In this document: positions 40,601 to 45,694 of the stretch, one piece after another
Layout of the letters: each line of letters starts with the position of its first letter
Numbering within the stretch: position 1 is the first letter of the stretch
Source of the DNA: a virus
Direction: 5' to 3' (one strand)
IMG/VR virus record: IMGVR_UViG_3300022890_000041
Span: 1-45,694 of that record
Length of the DNA: 45,694 nucleotides
Translations under genes and position numbers: made by a program
Notes under the pieces: generated by a model
The model's database searches: none
Seen by the model: only the letters and a program-made list of their open reading frames with translations
Told to the model about the DNA's origin: nothing

Positions 40601-42498
40601 TTGCTGCATCCTTATCGAAATTTAATAATGAAGATACCAGTGATAATACCACGTTCACATCATCAAGCACAACTGAAGCAACCAACATTAAAGTGTTAGA
40701 TGGGACAACGGTAACATCAGCATTACTTAATGTGTCAGGGTATAATTATACAACAGCTAAAGAATATAATCTTGTTAGTACAAGTGGTACATTTGATAGT
40801 GCGGCAATTAATGCTTACGATGGTAGTTGGACTACATATACTACAACTGAGAGTGGTGGAACAGCAAACATATATTTTAATTATACTAAACCAACAGGAT
40901 ATTTAAATCAATCAACATGGGAAGTAAAAGATTTTGATGATAGAGTTAATCTTACAATACCTGGAACATGTTTAGCACAAACAGATTTACAAGTTAAAGT
41001 TAACATGGAATCATTCAGTTCTGAGATTTATACAGATTTAAATAGTGCTGAAAGTCATGAAAATAATTGGACTTTACGTGGAAGGGCTTATTGGGCAACA
41101 AATCAGATTCGTGCAGAAAACCTTCAGTATGTTGGTGACGAATATTATTCGTACATAACAAAATCAATAAATTTAACATCATATGATGATGTAAGTGTAT
41201 CTATTCAAATGAGATATCCACCAGGCACAGTTAAGGGTTCTTTTATGTGTTTTGCATGGTCATGTTTAAGTACAGGGACAGGTTTTACTGCACCATATAG
41301 ATGGGCTACAAATAGTGTTACTGCACAATCTAGATGTATAGAATATGATATACAAGAAAGAGATACATGGTATACAAGAAATCAAGATATATTCGATGCA
41401 ACAATATCTGGAGAGTCTTGTGAAACTCCACCTGAGAATTTTTCAATAGCAGTCTATGGTGATGTACCATTTTCTTATATAATACAATGGAGAAATTTAT
41501 ATATTACAGGTAATGAATTTACTAATGTAACATGGTCATGTAACAATGGTAGTGATTGGATTAATATCAGAGAGAATAGATATAATGGTTCAACATCAAG
41601 TGCGAAAGTGTATGAAGAAACTGTTAACTGGATAAGTTATCCACAAAGTCCGTGGATGGAAGTGGGTACAATAAACGGTACAAGAGATTGGAACTTTACT
41701 GGTGAGTTCAGTGAATCAGATAACCAGTCAAACGATTTCACTGGTAAAATGAATAACTATATCAGTGGTTGTACGTTTGATGATGATGGATTCTGTAGTA
41801 TACCAATAACATTATTCAGTGATGGGATAGGAATACTGGAACTGAAAGATTTACATGTTACATATGATTATGACGTTAATCCAATAACAATAGATAACAC
41901 AGTATTATCAACATATATTACAACATTAAACGGTTTTGGTACTATACCTATTAAGTTTGAAAGTAGTAGCAACGGTACAATACAGATTGATGATTTAAAC
42001 TTTGAATATAAAGGTGGGAATAAGACGTATCAAGTGAAAGCACATAACACTGCATACACCACTAACAAAACATTGAACCTTACATATTATCATAGTAGAT
42101 GGAACTATACTTTACCACCATATATAGATTATCTTGAAGTTATCCCTGATACACCAACAACAGCTAACGTTCAACCGTATGGTCAGAACACAAATTATCC
42201 AATACTAAATTTCACTTCTTTGGCATACGGTGGGAAGACGTTTAACTTTACCATGTTATCTAATGAAACATACAGTTGCGTTAACACGTCATACTCTAAC
42301 ACTACAACTAACCCAAGTAACTTGTTAGGTTCAAGTATATGGCAAGACCTGAAGCTTGATGTGGATTACCTGGAGACAGTCGGTCTTTGGATGTGGTTCG
42401 ATTACGGTTGTAACTTTACATCATGGAACCTCTGGCAACCTGACTGGTACTTTAGAGCTTGTTGTGATGGTTGTGTATGTAGTGAGAGTACGAGTTAA
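37687..42498 (+). CDS. Giant LamG/beta-helix surface or tail-tip protein
   Basis: 1603 residues. An N-terminal hydrophobic helix (about 8-24) may anchor or secrete it. A LamG/ConA-like domain (about 200-393) follows, then a right-handed beta-helix region (about 400-830: FYFSNTGSDLELCNIL, TSGDTAYWARGSSWVMGS), then several beta-sandwich repeats rich in sequons, and a tip with clustered tryptophans and cysteines (residues 1560-1603, CCDGCVCSE). Such architecture suggests glycan binding and possibly cleavage at the host surface. The section encoded by 40495-41590 is more AT-rich than its flanks, suggesting an acquired domain. It lies at the normal place for a tail-tip or fibre gene. Confidence 0.6.
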   Translation: MVEKKYYGVFLMLVILSTSLYFVFDDKAKILIENTRTQYFVDNRGSWDLAATEYVNLYDGTKKMRAKSRDVIYWNTAKYVYAQRTSTWKDNITTIQTYTFSIDSKDITQFPIDNEFNCINCEGKIVHYEIRDILYMGVTKTITSLFKFGNHMSIEWRPGYYYAKVFQQKVASDKIIIKYRPTTSNETYYVRLFDPPGEGTTNLVSYNSFETGTRDDWGSYPIDVQFGAKGANGYIGDSFYLDGNNDAFNYTTLSLANFNHFTVNAWVDPDNNNFKNIMEEASMFRMRIDSGDTFICRVYNASATAFSTSAIAISGDYEMYSCVYNVTHICAYINGTGEQCTAVSGALATPTTELTVGRQPPSSNYLEGDIDEISFWNSSAVDLAAMYTDYENTIRPQDTGNFYFSNTGSDLELCNILTKPCDTPARFDNLTTWTSGDTAYWARGSSWVMGSNQAFSLSDATAGNRKTFAAYGSGDKPLFIGGPTTNFTATSVADEYLTTVTSSLDVGHIYCTDALVIGNKESTAGAVTINGEFFYNGTGDDKTLTHSSTDLTTVYNCRIAQEDNFIEISNLNHWNFYNLSFKYGGQHGFGDSGSTDITLDGIDMAFIGGAYQATTVRYGNGVQFGLEQNDILVQNCNITQVYDAAYTSQLWNTGGQHTLRNVTYRNNIGALSAYPFEYFNSFSTSTTADLTIDHNTFVDAGLGWADTFGNDGRGIRASGTPSATTGFNMTNNIFDNTTLYLIDFSSDADWHTDEMNIDNNLYWAKATNFGRWNGSTKVAFSNYQSDSGKDGNGDYADPEFTDKAIANYQPKAGSTACLMSSTGSYVGALPCAVTPSGGAINLTVNGSLTDLDIELATPVTVNTSINGGATVCIDVNHSSYGVNYSCGTTSTSFSLEIDSFRRTTFNDSTTAKNVTYTTGALANQTVYINVHQYDEIDFLLFDITGFISGGSYTSDVKIYINDTLSNNLGDIFAASLSKFNNEDTSDNTTFTSSSTTEATNIKVLDGTTVTSALLNVSGYNYTTAKEYNLVSTSGTFDSAAINAYDGSWTTYTTTESGGTANIYFNYTKPTGYLNQSTWEVKDFDDRVNLTIPGTCLAQTDLQVKVNMESFSSEIYTDLNSAESHENNWTLRGRAYWATNQIRAENLQYVGDEYYSYITKSINLTSYDDVSVSIQMRYPPGTVKGSFMCFAWSCLSTGTGFTAPYRWATNSVTAQSRCIEYDIQERDTWYTRNQDIFDATISGESCETPPENFSIAVYGDVPFSYIIQWRNLYITGNEFTNVTWSCNNGSDWINIRENRYNGSTSSAKVYEETVNWISYPQSPWMEVGTINGTRDWNFTGEFSESDNQSNDFTGKMNNYISGCTFDDDGFCSIPITLFSDGIGILELKDLHVTYDYDVNPITIDNTVLSTYITTLNGFGTIPIKFESSSNGTIQIDDLNFEYKGGNKTYQVKAHNTAYTTNKTLNLTYYHSRWNYTLPPYIDYLEVIPDTPTTANVQPYGQNTNYPILNFTSLAYGGKTFNFTMLSNETYSCVNTSYSNTTTNPSNLLGSSIWQDLKLDVDYLETVGLWMWFDYGCNFTSWNLWQPDWYFRACCDGCVCSESTS

Positions 42499-42499
42499 A

Positions 42500-42547
42500 A
42501 TGACTTATAACAGATTTAAAAAAGAGGTTTGGTTAAAATTGCTGTAG
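42500..42547 (+). other. 15-codon mini-ORF overlapping the tail-hub start
   Basis: ATG to TAG in another frame, encoding a short basic peptide (M-T-Y-N-R-F-K-K-E-V). It begins just after the previous stop and ends seven bases past the ATT start, so it may couple translation, like the nine-codon frame before terminase. Confidence 0.3.
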
Positions 42548-43998
42548 CAAACATAGGACGAATAAGGCCCAGAGTATGGGTGCCACCAATCTACACTTCT
42601 AATTATAAGATTACTGTAACACGTAGCAACGGAACCATTGACGATATAACTGAAATCTGTCACTTGTTTGAGTATGAAGATGGTGTGACGGATACCATAG
42701 GACAGTTTAAGTTTGAGATTTGGAACCCGAACGAGACATATACTAAAGCATGGACAGGGTTTGAAGTGGTAAAGTTTTATAATGATTATGCTGCAACATC
42801 TACCACGTTACGATTCAGAGGTAGAATAGAAAAACCACTTTATCGTGATAATAAAATTATATGTTCAGGAAGAAGTGAATCCCTTAGACTGATGGAAATA
42901 ACTGTTACCCAAGATTATGATAACATTGAATGTAGTGTGATATTGAAAGATATCCTTGACACATACGGGACAGGGTTTACTTATACTAATGTGGCAGCTA
43001 GCACAGTATCCATTACAACGAAATGGAACCAGAAACCGTTCTGGGAATGTGTGAAAGAGTTAACAACGTCAGCAGGGTTTGATATATATGTTGACTCTGC
43101 ATTAGATTTTCATTTCTTTAAAAGTGGTAGTGTGTCTAACACAGGTGAAGCTATAGTGCATGATTATAATTTGATGGAAGTGGGTGAGTTTGCTAATGAC
43201 CTTACCTTTGTAAAGAATCGGATAATAGTGTATGGTGCTGAACAAGACGGTACACAAGTGTTAGCTACAGCAGAAGATGCCACGTCACAAGATGATAATG
43301 GATTAAGGGAAGAAGTAATACGTGATGATAGTGTAGTATCAGAGACACAGGCTCAGGAACGTGCTGACTATGAATTATCTAACAAGAAAGATCCACCACA
43401 AGTAGGTGACGTGAAAGGTGTAATGTTAGCCACCATTCAACCAGGAGAAAAGATTAGACTTAGTTCACCTGAGAATAACTTACCACCTGCTTTGTATCAG
43501 ATCTTAAGCTTCAAACAATCTGTCAACTTTAATCGTGGGTTCTATACCACAGTTAAAGTTAATAAAGAACCGAGAAAGTTCAGTCATATCATAGCCCAGA
43601 ATATTAATATCCAGAACCAACAAAAGACTGTAAGTTTTAACCCTGAAGAGATGAGGTACAGTTATAACTTTCCGTTTGACACTGACTCAGGCACACATAC
43701 TAACACTGAGATAACTGGTGGAGTACTGAAACCTACTGGGGCCAGTGGTACATGGATAAGTGATACACGTGACCTTACCAGTGACCTTACTGATGCATAC
43801 TTGAAAGTGAACGGTGAAGTGTTAGACGGTGCAGTAGTATCTGTAAGTGGTAACGCTGGCACAGATTATCAAGAGTTAACTAACAAAGGTAAGATCAGTG
43901 TAACGACAGCCACAGGCACTAAACTTAAAGTTAAAGTTGTGTTTGATAATGCTGACACACGTATACAAAGTTTGTCACTATTATACAAAATCTCTTGA
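42538..43998 (+). CDS. Tail hub/baseplate protein, probable ATT start
   Basis: 486 residues from ATT 42538. The GAGGT Shine-Dalgarno ends at 42528 and the ATT is 9 bases later; the TTG at 42529 abuts it and so cannot be placed correctly. The order of domains (N-terminal beta hub, FRGRIEKPLYRDNKIICSGRS; ADYELSNKKDPP; QPGEKIRLSS) matches hub proteins of phage tails (gpD/gp27-like). The C-terminal 120 residues form an extra beta domain. Role: ring at the tail tip carrying the fibre. Confidence 0.6.
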   Translation: MAVANIGRIRPRVWVPPIYTSNYKITVTRSNGTIDDITEICHLFEYEDGVTDTIGQFKFEIWNPNETYTKAWTGFEVVKFYNDYAATSTTLRFRGRIEKPLYRDNKIICSGRSESLRLMEITVTQDYDNIECSVILKDILDTYGTGFTYTNVAASTVSITTKWNQKPFWECVKELTTSAGFDIYVDSALDFHFFKSGSVSNTGEAIVHDYNLMEVGEFANDLTFVKNRIIVYGAEQDGTQVLATAEDATSQDDNGLREEVIRDDSVVSETQAQERADYELSNKKDPPQVGDVKGVMLATIQPGEKIRLSSPENNLPPALYQILSFKQSVNFNRGFYTTVKVNKEPRKFSHIIAQNINIQNQQKTVSFNPEEMRYSYNFPFDTDSGTHTNTEITGGVLKPTGASGTWISDTRDLTSDLTDAYLKVNGEVLDGAVVSVSGNAGTDYQELTNKGKISVTTATGTKLKVKVVFDNADTRIQSLSLLYKIS

Positions 43999-44023
43999 TG
44001 GTTTATCCCAAAAAACAAATAAC

Positions 44024-44031
44024 TTTATAAA
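44024..44031 (+). promoter_or_regulatory. TATA box before the lysis-type genes
   Basis: TTTATAAA centred 39 bases before ATG 44067, giving a start near 44053 and a short leader. It suggests late genes at the right end have their own promoter. Confidence 0.5.
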
Positions 44032-44066
44032 ATAGTTAACACATAATAAATGTAGGTACAAAGAAA

Positions 44067-44525
44067 ATGGGAATGAATAAACTTGTTCAATGGTTCAAGA
44101 ATTTTTTTACTAATTTTGAGAATGTTTATTCTATGCGTGACGATTGTCACATGAATCTTGTTGATATTCGTAGTAACCTTTGTAAACAGTTCCCTGATGC
44201 AATGATCTATGTAACAGATGATACACCATACCTTATCTATAAAGATGACATGATTAAAGTTGCAAACATTCTAAACTTACACAGAGTTAAGAAGTTTATA
44301 GCAGAGAAACGTGACTGTGATGATTATGCCTTCGTATTGAAAGGTAGAATGAGTAGGTTCTATGGTAACTATGCTTTCGGGATAGTGTTCACACATACAG
44401 AGAAAGGGAACCATGCCTTGAACTGTTTCTTAGATCATACAGGTAGATTCAATTACTTGGAACCACAAACTAATCAGATATTTCGTACTAAGAAAGGATA
44501 TAAACCTTATTTAATAGTGATATAA
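44067..44525 (+). CDS. Papain/transglutaminase-like protein, candidate lysin
   Basis: 152 residues. KRDCDDYAFVLKGR near residue 82, GNHALNCFLD near residue 113 and YLEPQTNQIF near residue 131 give Cys, His and a polar third residue, the order of papain- or transglutaminase-like thiol enzymes common in phages. It is followed by a holin-like gene, so it may cut a cell-wall or surface-layer protein at lysis. An archaeal substrate is not known to me. Assigned by motif and context. Confidence 0.5.
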   Translation: MGMNKLVQWFKNFFTNFENVYSMRDDCHMNLVDIRSNLCKQFPDAMIYVTDDTPYLIYKDDMIKVANILNLHRVKKFIAEKRDCDDYAFVLKGRMSRFYGNYAFGIVFTHTEKGNHALNCFLDHTGRFNYLEPQTNQIFRTKKGYKPYLIVI

Positions 44526-44526
44526 A

Positions 44527-44742
44527 ATGGAACATAAATGTAATAAAGAGACAGAGATTGCAGAGATGCATACGATACTGAAACGACTTGATAAATCATT
44601 GAACGGTAACGGTAAAGAAGGTTTAATTAATGAATGGCAACAACATAAAGGTGGAGTTAAAGCTTTAAAATGGGTTTGGACTTCAGTCAGTGCATTAGTT
44701 GCAATTATTATTTCGTTAGCTTTCAAGATATTTAGTGATTAA
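44527..44742 (+). CDS. Holin-like membrane protein (XhlA style)
   Basis: 71 residues. A charged coiled coil (about 8-45) precedes a single C-terminal hydrophobic helix (about 48-68, VWTSVSALVAIIISLAFKI). This is the layout of XhlA-type holin-associated proteins. It directly follows the thiol-enzyme gene and overlaps the possible longer start of the nuclease gene. Confidence 0.5.
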   Translation: MEHKCNKETEIAEMHTILKRLDKSLNGNGKEGLINEWQQHKGGVKALKWVWTSVSALVAIIISLAFKIFSD

Positions 44743-44761
44743 ACACTTTATGTGGTGGTGT

Positions 44762-45091
44762 ATGATGAACCTGAAAGAACGTGTACATGATAAAAGGGTA
44801 TTAAAGATAATCCGTAATCCGAAAGCTATCGGAATAAATTCTAAAGATTTAGTCATGGTAATAAAAGAAGCTACTCTTCTTTATAAGAATAATATCGTAG
44901 CATGTCCTGATATAATAATGATTGATAAATATAATAATATTAATGTTATTGAATATAAATCAACATACAGAGCTAAAGGGTATGAACAACTTGACCGTGA
45001 TGTGTCTGCGTTAAGAGCTATCCCATTAAAAGGTCGTTATCATAAGATTCTTGTCTGGGGTAATGATCTTCGACATGCTTACACTTATTAG
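44762..45091 (+). CDS. PD-(D/E)xK nuclease-like protein
   Basis: 109 residues from ATG 44762 (the next codon is ATG as well; a longer frame starts at 44735). ACPDIIMID, then NVIEYKST, gives the P-D ... E-x-K signature of PD-(D/E)xK nucleases, and KGYEQLDRDV follows as the next helix. The size matches small resolvase-like or host-nuclease-type enzymes. GGTGGTG before the ATG is a usable Shine-Dalgarno. Resolvase activity in packaging or replication is plausible. Confidence 0.55.
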   Translation: MMNLKERVHDKRVLKIIRNPKAIGINSKDLVMVIKEATLLYKNNIVACPDIIMIDKYNNINVIEYKSTYRAKGYEQLDRDVSALRAIPLKGRYHKILVWGNDLRHAYTY

Positions 45092-45117
45092 TTATATATT
45101 AACTAAATGATGTTAAA

Positions 45118-45246
45118 ATGAACCAGAACGATAAAGAATACTGGAGAAAGTATTTATGGTATTGGAACCATGATGACATATTAGACTTAGAAGTGATATG
45201 TAAGAAACTTAGAAATAGTAAGAAATGTAAACTACACAAGGCTTGA
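45118..45246 (+). CDS. Hypothetical 42-residue protein
   Basis: 42 residues, tryptophan-rich start (YWRKYLWYWNHDD) and lysine-rich end. Located between the nuclease-like and 111-residue genes, close to both. No Shine-Dalgarno of note. Unknown. Confidence 0.45.
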   Translation: MNQNDKEYWRKYLWYWNHDDILDLEVICKKLRNSKKCKLHKA

Positions 45247-45248
45247 AT

Positions 45249-45584
45249 ATGGCACACATAAGAACACATAGATATAACTTAGAGTTGATGAGATTGATAT
45301 ATAAAACGATTGAATACGGTCAGAATAAATGTCATACGGAACTTATCTGTGAATATGTTCATCCATTGGACTTGATAGCTGACATAGTTGAAAAGTCTGA
45401 AGTTCATTATCATAGACTGAATAAAGTAATGCATAACAAGAACTTAGGTGACGTTGTTAAACGTATTAAAACAATGGACCTGGAACATCATCTACAATTT
45501 CATGTGAATCATTACATTAGAAAGATTTTAAACAAGTATCAACAACAAGAGGCTGATAAATATGCAAGAAAAAGAAACCATTGA
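45249..45584 (+). CDS. Hypothetical 111-residue histidine-rich protein
   Basis: 111 residues from ATG 45249 (M-A-H-I-R-T-H). Twelve or so histidines occur through the sequence (EYVHPLDL; HYHRLNKVMHNK; DLEHHLQFHVNHY), suggesting metal binding, with helical spacing. Unknown family. It overlaps the next gene by about 23 bases. Confidence 0.5.
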   Translation: MAHIRTHRYNLELMRLIYKTIEYGQNKCHTELICEYVHPLDLIADIVEKSEVHYHRLNKVMHNKNLGDVVKRIKTMDLEHHLQFHVNHYIRKILNKYQQQEADKYARKRNH

Positions 45585-45694
45585 CCACGTTATCCGTCAA
45601 AATATGGGTTTAGTATTTAACGCGTTTAAAGATATGTTCCCAAACATCGGTCAGACTATTATAGAATCTAAAGCTTTAGTATACACTGTCCAAG
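45562..45694 (+). CDS. Partial gene running off the right edge
   Basis: Starts at ATG 45562 with AGAGGCTGAT upstream; 44 complete codons are present (M-Q-E-K-E-T-I-D-H-V ... L-V-Y-T-V-Q), helical in look. The end lies beyond the window. Not identifiable. Confidence 0.5.
   Translation, partial: MQEKETIDHVIRQNMGLVFNAFKDMFPNIGQTIIESKALVYTVQ

Overview
This window looks like most of the genome of a tailed double-stranded DNA virus (Caudoviricetes, siphovirus-like) that infects an archaeon. The archaeal assignment rests on three things seen in the sequence. Promoters have a purine-rich BRE directly before a TATA box. Two divergent transcripts start essentially at the ATG, that is, leaderless, about 27 bases from the TATA centre. 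Genes end at poly-T tracts. Most internal genes instead carry a strong Shine-Dalgarno sequence of the GAGGTGAT type. The large surface proteins combine LamG/ConA-like domains, Ig-like spacers and dense N-glycosylation sequons in a style I associate with DPANN archaea (Woesearchaeota and relatives). That host guess is inference.

Layout: positions 1-11745 are a leftward (minus-strand) arm of many very small, tightly overlapping genes, often joined by ATGA start/stop overlaps. It holds the probable replication and accessory genes: an AEP/PriS-like primase, a P-loop ATPase, an OB-fold SSB-like protein, a SegE-like GIY-YIG nuclease, a PAPS-reductase-like protein, YopX and many zinc-ribbon miniproteins. 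Positions 11746-12700 are noncoding. They hold two divergent leaderless promoters that share a dyad operator, a chain of hairpins and a GC-richer structured block, and are a candidate origin/control region. From 12701 to the right end everything runs rightward: small early-type genes, large terminase, portal, a block of secreted or membrane-anchored surface proteins (21-28 kb, including a carbohydrate-esterase/LamG giant), a protease-scaffold-capsid fusion, two duplicated pairs of likely decoration proteins, head-tail connectors, tail tube, assembly chaperones, tape measure, a giant LamG/beta-helix protein, a tail hub, a lysis-type pair (papain/transglutaminase-like protein and a holin-like protein), and small genes running off the end.

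Points that stand out: (1) four genes, including the large terminase and the tail hub, appear to start at ATT codons placed at the correct distance from a Shine-Dalgarno and next to the stop of an upstream ORF; (2) the capsid gene is fused to its protease but has a strong internal in-frame Shine-Dalgarno plus ATG that should make a protease-free scaffold-capsid; (3) mutually exclusive hairpins precede that gene; (4) an 18-bp palindrome and its near-copy sit at the same place in the two divergent promoters; (5) surface proteins with signal peptides and a lipobox sit inside the head module; (6) neighbouring genes fall into two codon-usage classes. No tRNA, CRISPR array, integrase or insertion sequence was recognised.
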